Origin: Tangfeifania diversioriginum
GTDB lineage: Bacteria > Bacteroidota > Bacteroidia > Bacteroidales > Prolixibacteraceae
Assembly (NCBI GenBank): GCA_945873105.1
Contig: CAMCBW010000007.1
Coordinates: 62,001-126,000, forward strand
Direction of reading: 5' to 3'
DNA length: 64,000 nucleotides
The notes beneath the pieces were generated by a model, which was not told where the DNA came from, made no database searches, and was given only the letters and a program-made list of their open reading frames with translations. A program made the translations under genes and the position numbers. Shown piece by piece: positions 9,669-18,229 of the stretch. Position 1 is the stretch's first letter. Each line of letters begins with the position of its first letter.

Positions 9669-12563
9669 TTACCATTGAATTGTCATCCACTTACCGGCAG
9701 CTAGCTGATCTGCATCGAATTGGATGGAGTTGTTTGTGATTTTAAAATGGATGGATTTGCCCTGGTTGCCGACCATCCTGAGCTTTTGCGGATTCATTTT
9801 TTCAGTCAGGGGAATGGATACCGTTCCCTTGCCGCGCACCAAAACCTTCAGCTCCTTTTTGCTTTCATCCAGTGATGGGGCAAAGGCAATTTTCTGCAAG
9901 GGGGAATCGGCAAACTGATATTTGCGACCATCGATGGTAACCTCTTTGCAATTCTCTCCTTCAAAGGCAATCAATTCCTTCCGGTCATTCATTCTAAAGG
10001 CCATCGTAAGCCTTCCGTTGTAGCTCACCTCGTGACCATTCACCCGAAAACCTGCCAATTCAATCGTATCTACCGGCAAGGGATTTTCAGCCAGAACTAT
10101 GTCATCTTCAGCAGCATTGCGGGAAAATCCACCTGCCCAATTCTCCTTGTGTGTACGGTAATGACGCACCACCACCGTTGCATTGTTGGGAAATCGGGTT
10201 GCAAGATAATCCGTGGTCCTGGAGAGGTGTTCCGTATTGTCATTGATTCCGCTGAAAGTGCCGGTTGCGGGGTAGGCTCCGATTTTATCCAGTATTTCGA
10301 AGAGTGTCCGCGTCTCGTATCCCAAACTGGCCGACTGGTCATCGCGCGGGCGGAAACCAAAGTACCAGGCATTACCCTTGCCTGCGCCAACCAAAAGATC
10401 ATTGGCACAATAAGCCAACTCTGAGGTTCCTGCGGCAGCCTTTACCGGATAGACATGATCCGGCATAAAATCGGTCAGAATGTATTGTGAAGGAATGCTT
10501 TGCAGCTGGTTTTTAAAATCAATTCTTTTACCCGGCGCAAGCTGTCCCTGGAGATTTGCGCCATCATAGGTCACGCCAAAGAGATCCTGCCACTGACCGA
10601 GGCATTTTTCCCCATTGCCGTTGATGATCGGCGGCGGGCCGAACCATATCGCCTTACCACCTCTTTTTGCCAGGTTATCCATCATTTCGAGCAAACCTTT
10701 TTGGGGAACCGGCTCGAAAAGTGCTACCAGCGTGGTGTATTTTTTCCCCTTGATGAAGATCTCACCTTTCTCATTCATTTTCGCCAGTTCCAGCAATTTT
10801 TCGGAGGTGATGTAATTGGCATATCCGTATTGTGTCACCCAGCTGCCAAAGCGTTCCTCCGCTGCGACCAGGTTCATCGGATATAAAAACAGCACCTCCA
10901 CATCGCGGTGCACATGACCGGTTATCAAATCGATGGATTCGGAACGGGGCTTGCCACCAAACGCATCGTTGATGGCCGCCTTCCTCTCCCTTACCTGTTC
11001 GGGCATTCCCCAAAAAGCAGGGTAAGCATTTGGAATCCGGTTCAGGACGCCCAAGGAGGTGGCCATTGCCGCGCCATAGTAATTGCGGTCGTTCCACCCC
11101 AATTCGGCAAAATCGTTTCGGGTAGGTTCCAGGTATTCTCCCCATTTGAAATAGTCGTAACAGGCCGCAGCTGCCTGCTGAACCGTATTTCCCCAAATAA
11201 AATTTGGGGTGTACTCGTATTTGTAGGCATGACGCTCCAAGGCACCAATGTCCCACAAGTCGACCGTCGGACTTTCTGCCCAGGATGAATGTCCGCTGGT
11301 ACCAAAATCCTCCACTTTGAACAACTGACTAGCGTAGGATTTTGCATCCTTGAAGAGATCAACCACATGGTTGTTGAGCAATTTGTAGTACCGGTCGCGA
11401 AATAGAAATGTCCGCCGGATATCCTCACCGGTCCTTCCCATGACATACTGTATGTTTCTGGTGGCATCCGCATTGTTGCTGTCAATGTCGGGACCATAGA
11501 CAAAATAGAGGATATCCTTCTCTTCGAACTTAACTCCAAATTTGCTTTTGTACAGATTGCCAAGAGCTTCCGTGTAATAACGTACGGCCAATTGCCCGTT
11601 GTCGTGGTGGCTGAAATAGATCCAGTCCTGCTGAATGTGCATCTCATCGGAATAAAAATGCTGAATTTTAATTCCCTTGTCGTAATATTTTTTCAGAAGG
11701 TTTTTAAGAAATGGAGCTGCCTCCGGACTGAAATACTCCATCTCAGGCACATCGTATTCCAGCAGGACCATCACCCTGTCGTACCCTTTCAATTCATTGG
11801 TCCCGTCTGAATAGACACTCACTCTTTTGGCCCTTCCATCGTCATTTGCAGCAGAGGTGGAATTCCATTGATCGGTATCCAGTCCGGCTTTTTTGCTCTT
11901 GTCGACGGATACAATGCCCCACTCGTCCAACTTAACATCCTTTAATTCAATAATTTCATCCCGGTTTACATATTTAAACGGGCTGTTGGGCAATTTTTGC
12001 TCCTTGAATGCATAGGCCTTGGCACCCTTCAAACTGATCGGGAATTTTCCCTTGTTGTTGGTCCAGAACAGCTGCTGCCACAACTGTACATTGAATTTGC
12101 CCGTTTGCCCATCCCTTAATCCCACCTTGTAGTGTAGCCACCTCCCTGTTTTGCCGGTTTGCTTTTTGAACGCCGGACCCAATTCGAGTGGACTCAACAA
12201 ACTCAGGCCCATCCCCATTCCGTATTTCGCGGCAAAATCTCCAATAATTTTGATCTTATCGACATACTCATCCATATCGGGTGTCAGCAACCGCACCGTT
12301 TCCGTCTGGTTTCTGTACTGCCTGAAAAATTCATCAAAGGCAATGGTCAGTGTTTTATCGCCGCGTTTTTGGGCATCGGCGCAGATCTCGCGCAAACTGG
12401 CAAACCGTTTGTTGAGGCCGGTCGAAATGTCTATTTTCTTATCAGGATCCAGCAGGTCGTTCAGCTGCTGGTCGCTGGTAAGGATAATGGTGGCCGATTG
12501 CACATTTGCAAACAGAGAAAACAGCAATACAAACAGAAACAGTTTTTTTAATAGCGTAACCAT
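9669..12563 (-). CDS. exported GH42-like protein of unknown specificity
   Basis: A 964-residue protein with a signal peptide (KKLFLFVLLFSLFANVQS). The N-terminal half has features of a TIM-barrel glycosidase (for example HFYSDEMHIQQDW near residue 310). Around residues 560-720 there is a Rossmann-like region resembling the GH42 trimerisation or glutamine-amidotransferase-like domain (EVLFLYPMN, GYANYITSEKLLELAK, LAKRGGKAIWFGPPP), and the last 150 residues form a beta-rich tail. I recognise the layout as GH42-like but cannot place it in a named family, and the catalytic residues are not certain. It follows the DUF5722 gene by 26 bp and its stop overlaps possible starts of the T9SS cargo gene, so the block is probably one operon. 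A rhamnosyl- or uronosyl-directed activity is only inferred from context. Confidence 0.65.
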   Translation of the reverse strand: MVTLLKKLFLFVLLFSLFANVQSATIILTSDQQLNDLLDPDKKIDISTGLNKRFASLREICADAQKRGDKTLTIAFDEFFRQYRNQTETVRLLTPDMDEYVDKIKIIGDFAAKYGMGMGLSLLSPLELGPAFKKQTGKTGRWLHYKVGLRDGQTGKFNVQLWQQLFWTNNKGKFPISLKGAKAYAFKEQKLPNSPFKYVNRDEIIELKDVKLDEWGIVSVDKSKKAGLDTDQWNSTSAANDDGRAKRVSVYSDGTNELKGYDRVMVLLEYDVPEMEYFSPEAAPFLKNLLKKYYDKGIKIQHFYSDEMHIQQDWIYFSHHDNGQLAVRYYTEALGNLYKSKFGVKFEEKDILYFVYGPDIDSNNADATRNIQYVMGRTGEDIRRTFLFRDRYYKLLNNHVVDLFKDAKSYASQLFKVEDFGTSGHSSWAESPTVDLWDIGALERHAYKYEYTPNFIWGNTVQQAAAACYDYFKWGEYLEPTRNDFAELGWNDRNYYGAAMATSLGVLNRIPNAYPAFWGMPEQVRERKAAINDAFGGKPRSESIDLITGHVHRDVEVLFLYPMNLVAAEERFGSWVTQYGYANYITSEKLLELAKMNEKGEIFIKGKKYTTLVALFEPVPQKGLLEMMDNLAKRGGKAIWFGPPPIINGNGEKCLGQWQDLFGVTYDGANLQGQLAPGKRIDFKNQLQSIPSQYILTDFMPDHVYPVKAAAGTSELAYCANDLLVGAGKGNAWYFGFRPRDDQSASLGYETRTLFEILDKIGAYPATGTFSGINDNTEHLSRTTDYLATRFPNNATVVVRHYRTHKENWAGGFSRNAAEDDIVLAENPLPVDTIELAGFRVNGHEVSYNGRLTMAFRMNDRKELIAFEGENCKEVTIDGRKYQFADSPLQKIAFAPSLDESKKELKVLVRGKGTVSIPLTEKMNPQKLRMVGNQGKSIHFKITNNSIQFDADQLAAGKWMTIQW

Positions 12564-12589
12564 GGTATGATTTTTTTAAAAGATCCGGT

Positions 12590-14722
12590 TCATTTTTTGA
12601 TCTCACCAGTGTATTGCGTTTCATTCCACTCCTTGATGCCAATCACAGCCTTGTAAGGATCAAAAACGGCATTTTCATCCGGCGTATCTGCGGCCTTGAA
12701 AACATACCAAACAGGCTTTGCACCGCCCGGATCCTGCTCATCGTCCGGGAAGCGGCGGAGTCCAATCCGCAAACCACCCTCTCGCCGGTTGTCCATCCAG
12801 TTGTGCCACTGGAAACCGTCGATGCCATCCAGTACCTTCATCTTTTTCCAGGTGTAGGCAAATCCTGCCGCCTGTTCCTTTAGATCCTGCTCTGAATAGG
12901 TCCTGGAGTTGGTGCCATTCTCCGAAAGCCACAAGGTGCGCTTGGTTTTGCCCCTGTAAAGCACCTCCGGCAATTTGATCCAGGCATTGATGACTTCGAG
13001 GTTGGCGAAGGTGATCAGCGGAGAATTGAAGGTAAAATCCACCTGTTTGTCCAGCCAGGTTTTTGGTTCCATCAATGACTGCGGGTAGGGATGGTGTGCC
13101 ATCGCCCACTCAAAATCTCCTTCGGCTTTGGTTGTTTGAATCAAAATTTCCATCAGCTCTTTGGAGGGATAAAATCTTGGATGTGAGGTCCAGGCCCAGT
13201 AGTGGGTCAGTGTCACAAACACTTCGCTGTTAGGATTGTAGCTACGGGCGATGGCATAGCACATGCGCATCGACTTGATGTAGGTATCCATGAAGATCAG
13301 GGCTGTCTTCTCCCCCATGTTGGTCCACTCCCAGCCGGCATCCACCTCGTTGTGCATGATCCAGTGGTTGCAGCGACCGTACATTTTATCGGCACGGCTG
13401 TAGCGGCTGGCCAGAAAGTCGAGGGCAGCGGCATAACACTCCACACTTGCCGGATTGGTCATGTTGGGCATGCTGTAGATTCCGGCAGGGTCCATGTCGG
13501 GATGTTGCAACATCCTGCCGATCTCCGGATCAGGGCACGATTCAGCCTTGTCGACCAGCAGAATCGCGGCGGTAACGATGCCTTTCCGGGCGGTGGTGCG
13601 GAAGGTTGAATCAAACATCGCCACCTCCTTGGACTTGAAATACCAGGATTTTCCGTTGTAAATGTGCTCAATTCTGTCTGAAGCCGGTTTGGTAAACATG
13701 AACTTCGAAAACCAGATGTTGACAGTAGCGCTGGTGGCACTCAGTTCATCCAAATCTTCCAGGTGACCGCGGTTCACACTGAAACCGCCTATTCCTTTGC
13801 GTCCATTTGCCACCTCTTTGGGATAGCTGTATTTTGACTTGATTTGATCGGGGAAACGGGCATGGGAGATCAGCTGATACCCTTTCCCATTTTTCTCAGC
13901 CAGTACCCATTTGGAGAGCAGCCGGTCGTATTTGATCCCATTCCTTTCGACATATCGCTCCAGTTCTTGCTCAAACTTTCTATTTTTCAACAATATAGCG
14001 GTTTCAAAACCGATTTCTTCCGTAACATCCTGGTAAGGAGCAATCTCACAAAGATATACCTGGCTGGATGAAGCCGTTTTCCCCTCTACCGAGATTTTGG
14101 ACTCCTCCACCTCAACCTCTGTGATGGCTGAAGTGTAGCTTTTGGCAAGATAGGTTTTCAACCTTGCTTCCATTTCGGCTTCCCTTTTGACTTTGGCCTC
14201 CCTGTTGGCGGCCAGATCTTTTTCTCTGTCTGTCATCGGACGAAGCATCAATTTCCGTATCTGAATGTTAACCTCCGGCCGGTTGCCAAAGTCGAGCCTT
14301 AGCAAATCACCGGCCTTACCCCAGCTTTTCATCTCCTTGCCCAGGTCGATGGTATAGCCGACCCAACCTTCTGACAAGCCGATCCGGCGAACCAGTTTGG
14401 AGTTTTCCGGCTTTATTTCAGGACCAAAATAGATCTGCAAGTGATCCAGCCCCTTCGGACAGAAATATTCGAACGAAAGAATCTTCGCCTCCGCGCTGAG
14501 GAGTTGTTTCAGCGGCAATGTTTGTATCCAGGGATCCTTCCCGGTAGTTTCCAATTGCCAAATACCCTCTTGCTGGCGTTCGGCTTTGAGTTGGTTGGTG
14601 CTGGTTGGATCGAGCACCAGCTCAGTGCTTTGTGACTGAGCCTTTGATGCCATTGTCAACATCATCAATCCAGCAAGGGCCATCAAGGAACTAAACTGAA
14701 ATACTTCTCTTAATCGTCTCAT
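12590..14722 (-). CDS. DUF5722-type exported protein, probable clan GH-A-like glycosidase
   Basis: A 710-residue protein with a signal peptide (about residues 11-30). The N-terminal 160 residues form a beta-sandwich, possibly carbohydrate-binding; a charged helical linker follows at about 160-200. The remaining 500 residues match what I know of DUF5722 proteins from PULs. Two segments look like the paired glutamates of a retaining TIM-barrel enzyme: WIMHNEVDAGW with E459 after an Asn (acid/base position on strand 4) and TLWLSENGTNS with E601 (nucleophile position on strand 7). That assignment is inference from motif spacing. It follows GH43 by 14 bp and precedes the GH42-like gene by 26 bp, which indicates co-transcription. 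Confidence 0.75.
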   Translation of the reverse strand: MRRLREVFQFSSLMALAGLMMLTMASKAQSQSTELVLDPTSTNQLKAERQQEGIWQLETTGKDPWIQTLPLKQLLSAEAKILSFEYFCPKGLDHLQIYFGPEIKPENSKLVRRIGLSEGWVGYTIDLGKEMKSWGKAGDLLRLDFGNRPEVNIQIRKLMLRPMTDREKDLAANREAKVKREAEMEARLKTYLAKSYTSAITEVEVEESKISVEGKTASSSQVYLCEIAPYQDVTEEIGFETAILLKNRKFEQELERYVERNGIKYDRLLSKWVLAEKNGKGYQLISHARFPDQIKSKYSYPKEVANGRKGIGGFSVNRGHLEDLDELSATSATVNIWFSKFMFTKPASDRIEHIYNGKSWYFKSKEVAMFDSTFRTTARKGIVTAAILLVDKAESCPDPEIGRMLQHPDMDPAGIYSMPNMTNPASVECYAAALDFLASRYSRADKMYGRCNHWIMHNEVDAGWEWTNMGEKTALIFMDTYIKSMRMCYAIARSYNPNSEVFVTLTHYWAWTSHPRFYPSKELMEILIQTTKAEGDFEWAMAHHPYPQSLMEPKTWLDKQVDFTFNSPLITFANLEVINAWIKLPEVLYRGKTKRTLWLSENGTNSRTYSEQDLKEQAAGFAYTWKKMKVLDGIDGFQWHNWMDNRREGGLRIGLRRFPDDEQDPGGAKPVWYVFKAADTPDENAVFDPYKAVIGIKEWNETQYTGEIKK

Positions 14723-14736
14723 TTGTAATAGTCTAA

Positions 14737-16503
14737 TTATTTTTTATTGGTAATGCCTTTGGGTCCATCGTATTCGTATTTGAACCAATCCACATCCATC
14801 CATCCTTTTTCCGCAATGTCATTCCAGCAGAAGAATCCCAGCCGGTCGCCGGTCCATTTTCCAAACTGGAGGGTGAATTCGGGACCAAACCGCTGATAGC
14901 TTTTGTTGTTGGTACTGTATTCAAACCAAGCCTGATTTCCATTGTTTGTGGTCCGGATAAAGAGCTGACTTCCCGAAATTTCAGGCCCAACAGTCTCTTT
15001 CCCATCTTTGTCCATGAAGAAAAGAGTGGATTTACCAGCCTCATCGGCCCTGACTCCCAATAGATGATAAACTCCCCCGTAGCGCACGAATCCAGCCCTT
15101 TGTCCGGGTGCCAGGTTGGAAAGATCCAACTTCGCGGTAGCCGTTCCGGTGGTTGTACCCATGATCCGCTGGCTGACGGTATTGCAGGCACGCCAGAAGG
15201 CGGTACCCACTCCATCCTGGTTGGTCCACTGGTTGTTGTCGGGTCCGGCTCTTCTTTCGCGGGAGACCGGCAATGATGCCTTTAGCCGCAGCCAGCCCGG
15301 CCGCTCGGTCAACGACCAGTGGCTGTTTCGCGGATTGTGGTTCCATTCCCACTGCACGCCCAGTTTTGCCTGGGAGAAATCGTCGTCGGTTTGGGGTGCC
15401 GTAACCGGAAAGCCCTCGATGGGTTTTTTGTGCTGTATGACAGGCTCCCCGATGCCATCGTTGTCGATATCTTCGCCGATCATTGGCCATCCATCCATCC
15501 AGGTTACCGGTTCCAGGCATTGGGGCCTTCCCTGGAAAGGAGATTCGTTGTTTTGGATCAGCTGGTGGGTGTACCACCAGGAGCCATCTGGTGCCTTCAA
15601 TAAACCACCCTGACTGCAGCTTCGGTCGAAGCCATTTCCCTTTTCCAGGACTATCTTCTTCTCGTAGGGTCCATAAATACTTTTGGAGGATCGCAACACA
15701 ATTTGCTTGCGGTCGTTCTTGGGATTGGGCACACCGGGCTTTGTCGTGGTGTCGGTGATGTACCACTCCCCGAAGAAAATATACCAGATGCCCTTGATTT
15801 TGTAAATTTTTGCTGCTTCAGTGCCGATCCCGGTGTAGACTGCAACCCCTTGGTCGAGTAGCTCTTTCCCGTCCCAACTCATCCGGTAAATCCTGTTTTC
15901 CCCGCCGGGAACCTTGTTCTCCGGAGATTTCTGTTTGTTGCCTGTATTGCAGATAAGGTATGCTTCATGGGTATCATCGTCCCAAAATACCGCTGGATCA
16001 TCGATTACCTTTTCGACTGGAAGCATCTGGTGAGGTGCAGACCAGGGTCCACGGATATTGGGCGCACTGCTTACGTACAATCCATGCTTGTTATCGATCT
16101 GGTAACAGAACCAGGTTCCGTCGTGGTAGGCAAGATCTCCCGCCCAAACGCCAAAGGCATAACCGTTCATCCGTTCCCAGCTGTATTCGGGAGCCCAGGA
16201 GAGGCTGTCCCATACGTGGCCAATGATGGACCAGTTCACCATGTCTTTCGATTCCAGGATAACCATGCCCGGCGACATGTGTTGCTTGGAGGAGATCATG
16301 TAATAGGTGTCGCCCAGCTGTTCGACATCCACATCGGGATAGTCTGCATTGAGGATTGGATTTTTGTAGGTTCCGTCTCCCTGATCACCCCAGCTGGTTG
16401 TCTTTAATTGCCTTTGGCCGAAGGCCATTGATCCACACAGCAGCAGCATCGTTTGCAAGAGCAAACAGAAGCCTGCAAGAAAACGGGGACTCATGCTATC
16501 CAT
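14737..16503 (-). CDS. GH43 family glycosidase with C-terminal concanavalin A-like domain
   Basis: A 588-residue protein with a signal peptide ending near FGQRQ. Residues about 45-350 form the five-bladed GH43 propeller: catalytic base D54 in LNADYPDVDV, pKa-modulating Asp at 168-169 in VIDDPAVFW, and general acid E229 in GTEAAKIY. Residues about 385-580 form a beta-sandwich (TDDDFSQAKLGVQWEWNHNP, then RAGFVRYGG), as in GH43 xylosidase/arabinofuranosidase types. GH43 enzymes remove beta-xylosyl, alpha-L-arabinosyl or beta-galactosyl residues, so the target glycan may carry such side chains. It is the first gene of the exported-enzyme block, separated from the rhamnose operon by 411 bp that hold an inverted repeat. 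Confidence 0.9.
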   Translation of the reverse strand: MDSMSPRFLAGFCLLLQTMLLLCGSMAFGQRQLKTTSWGDQGDGTYKNPILNADYPDVDVEQLGDTYYMISSKQHMSPGMVILESKDMVNWSIIGHVWDSLSWAPEYSWERMNGYAFGVWAGDLAYHDGTWFCYQIDNKHGLYVSSAPNIRGPWSAPHQMLPVEKVIDDPAVFWDDDTHEAYLICNTGNKQKSPENKVPGGENRIYRMSWDGKELLDQGVAVYTGIGTEAAKIYKIKGIWYIFFGEWYITDTTTKPGVPNPKNDRKQIVLRSSKSIYGPYEKKIVLEKGNGFDRSCSQGGLLKAPDGSWWYTHQLIQNNESPFQGRPQCLEPVTWMDGWPMIGEDIDNDGIGEPVIQHKKPIEGFPVTAPQTDDDFSQAKLGVQWEWNHNPRNSHWSLTERPGWLRLKASLPVSRERRAGPDNNQWTNQDGVGTAFWRACNTVSQRIMGTTTGTATAKLDLSNLAPGQRAGFVRYGGVYHLLGVRADEAGKSTLFFMDKDGKETVGPEISGSQLFIRTTNNGNQAWFEYSTNNKSYQRFGPEFTLQFGKWTGDRLGFFCWNDIAEKGWMDVDWFKYEYDGPKGITNKK

Positions 16504-16706
16504 AAATCAATGGTCGGGAATGGTAAGTAAACTCAATTCAATTAGCTTCTGCAATTTGGCAGAAAACCGATGAACTTAGTTTTAAAAATTGACCATTTTT
16601 ATCCAAAAACATCCCAAAAAAAGACCCGCAATTCAGATAATAAGTATGGAGAACGATACAATATCATTGTTTTTCAATCGTTCTTTTGAGCATTACCAGG
16701 TAGTTT

Positions 16707-16849
16707 TCGCGCAAAGCACGCCAAGAACGCAAAGAATAAGTACAGCACTTAAAATTGAACATTATTCATCAGGTGGATCGGGCTCCTTAAGAGATACATA
16801 TTCAATAATGTCGCATTTTTCCTTTGCGTTCCCTGCGTGCTTTGCGCGA
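16707..16849. repeat. long imperfect inverted repeat (family B) in a 411-bp intergenic gap
   Basis: Arms at 16707-16736 and 16820-16849 are near-perfect reverse complements built on TCGCGCAAAGCACGC and AACGCAAAGGA-like words, separated by about 83 bp. A half copy of the same family lies at 40971-41002. The 411-bp gap 16504-16914 otherwise holds no gene I can support. The repeat lies downstream of the rhamnose operon and upstream of the GH43 operon, so it may end one transcript; I did not find a convincing promoter match. Confidence 0.8.
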
Positions 16850-16914
16850 CACAAAGGATGATTTGCAAAAACTTAAGCGTATGACACTATTTTGTTCTAT
16901 TTACTTAAAAACGG

Positions 16915-18213
16915 CTACTTGCTCAAAAACTTCTTCCGCAGATCCTCTACCTGGTCATCGTTGATGGGCATCAGTTTCCCCAGGGAGGCTCCGAGTGTCA
17001 GTGATTTGGCACTGAATTCGGCCACCTCCAGCCGGTCGAAGGTTCCCAGCAGTTTGTCGCCTGTCACCAAAACCGAATCGTTGTTGATGATGATGGCCGG
17101 GGTGTTCTCCGACAACAAATTGAGGATGACTGTTGACCCGGCAAAATGGGAGCCAAACGGAACGTTGGGAATATCCTGCAGGAAGATCCAGCTTTCGGGA
17201 ATGGTCCTTACATCAATTTTTTTGCCCGTCACACTGTATCCCATCAGGTAGGGAGTCTGTGTCAGAATGATGGAGTTTATCTTCGGATTGAGCCGGTAGA
17301 TCTCCTGGTGCAGCCAGGTGGCGCGGCTGGGCAGTTTGCCGGGTTCACGCTTTCCTCCCTTGATCTGCACAATGTCCTTGTTTTGAATATCCCAGCGCGC
17401 CACATTGGTAGGAGTTATCAGAAAATCATTCTCCTTCCATCTGACTGAGACAGTCCCATAGGAGCTGATCATCAATCCCTGGTCGCACGCCCTGTGAACG
17501 ATCCTTTTGATCAGTTCGCGGATCTCCCTTTCGTCAGAGCTGTAAACTACCTCCTCCATTTCAGGCAGCAAGCCTGGAATTTGGTTTTCAAACTCTGCTA
17601 TCTGATCGTCTTCCAGGTAGTTTGGCTTTCCAATGGTATTTCCGAAGATGATCGTACGGGCACAAAACTCCAGGGTCTCAAAACGTTGGAAGGCGTCGCT
17701 CAGGTCGGATCCGCCAACAACGGTCCCATGGTTTTCCATGATTACCGCATTAAATCCCTTGTCAAACTCTTTGGCAATTACCTCCCCCAGCAAATCGCTA
17801 CCCGGTATTTTATAAGGGGCATACCCAATGGGCCCGCAAACATGCTTCGCTTGCGGAATTACATTGGTATTGGGAATCTGCCTGACGATACTGAAGGAGA
17901 CCAGTGCCGGCGGGTGTGCATGAATGACAGCTTTTATATCGGGCCGGCACTTGTAAATGGCAATGTGAAATGGGTACTCTGAAGAGGGTTTGTGCCTCCC
18001 TTCGATGGTACCATTTTTGCGAACACAGATGATATCGGAAGGCCGCAGGGTTCCCTTGTCGATGGCGGAAGGGGTGACCCAAACATCGCCGCTTTCGTCG
18101 ATGATCGAGATATTTCCACCGGAGGTGGTGGTCATTCCGCTGCGGTAAATCTTGTCGATGATCATCGTAATCTGATCACGGGGATGCATCAATTTGGTGT
18201 TCAACTTTCTCAT
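16915..18213 (-). CDS. tandem class II aldolase/adducin-family protein, probable L-rhamnulose-1-phosphate aldolase
   Basis: From the ATG at 18213 the protein has 432 residues and consists of two class II aldolase domains. The first (about residues 10-205) keeps the zinc and catalytic set: E79 in SSEYPFH, H98 and H100 in IHAHPP, and a third His in MENHG. The second (about 225-425) has the same fold, but the corresponding places read SRATWLH, LTQTPY and INNDS, so all four key residues are lost. Its place 16 bp after the rhamnulokinase and at the end of the rhamnose operon argues that it splits L-rhamnulose-1-phosphate into DHAP and L-lactaldehyde in the cytoplasm. Usual RhaD is about 270 residues with one domain. 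A TTG start at 18237 would overlap the kinase and seems less likely. Confidence 0.82.
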   Translation of the reverse strand: MRKLNTKLMHPRDQITMIIDKIYRSGMTTTSGGNISIIDESGDVWVTPSAIDKGTLRPSDIICVRKNGTIEGRHKPSSEYPFHIAIYKCRPDIKAVIHAHPPALVSFSIVRQIPNTNVIPQAKHVCGPIGYAPYKIPGSDLLGEVIAKEFDKGFNAVIMENHGTVVGGSDLSDAFQRFETLEFCARTIIFGNTIGKPNYLEDDQIAEFENQIPGLLPEMEEVVYSSDEREIRELIKRIVHRACDQGLMISSYGTVSVRWKENDFLITPTNVARWDIQNKDIVQIKGGKREPGKLPSRATWLHQEIYRLNPKINSIILTQTPYLMGYSVTGKKIDVRTIPESWIFLQDIPNVPFGSHFAGSTVILNLLSENTPAIIINNDSVLVTGDKLLGTFDRLEVAEFSAKSLTLGASLGKLMPINDDQVEDLRKKFLSK

Positions 18214-18229
18214 AAAATACTTATTAAAC

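Noticed and set aside
9675-9690. Longer start for the T9SS cargo gene
   Set aside because: The ATG at 9675 or GTG at 9690 would put 19-24 charged residues before an otherwise clean signal peptide; ATG 9618 is preferred, though the overlap with the upstream stop keeps 9675 possible.
16504-16914. Small gene in the 411-bp gap
   Set aside because: The short frames there coincide with the inverted repeat and show no protein-like features.
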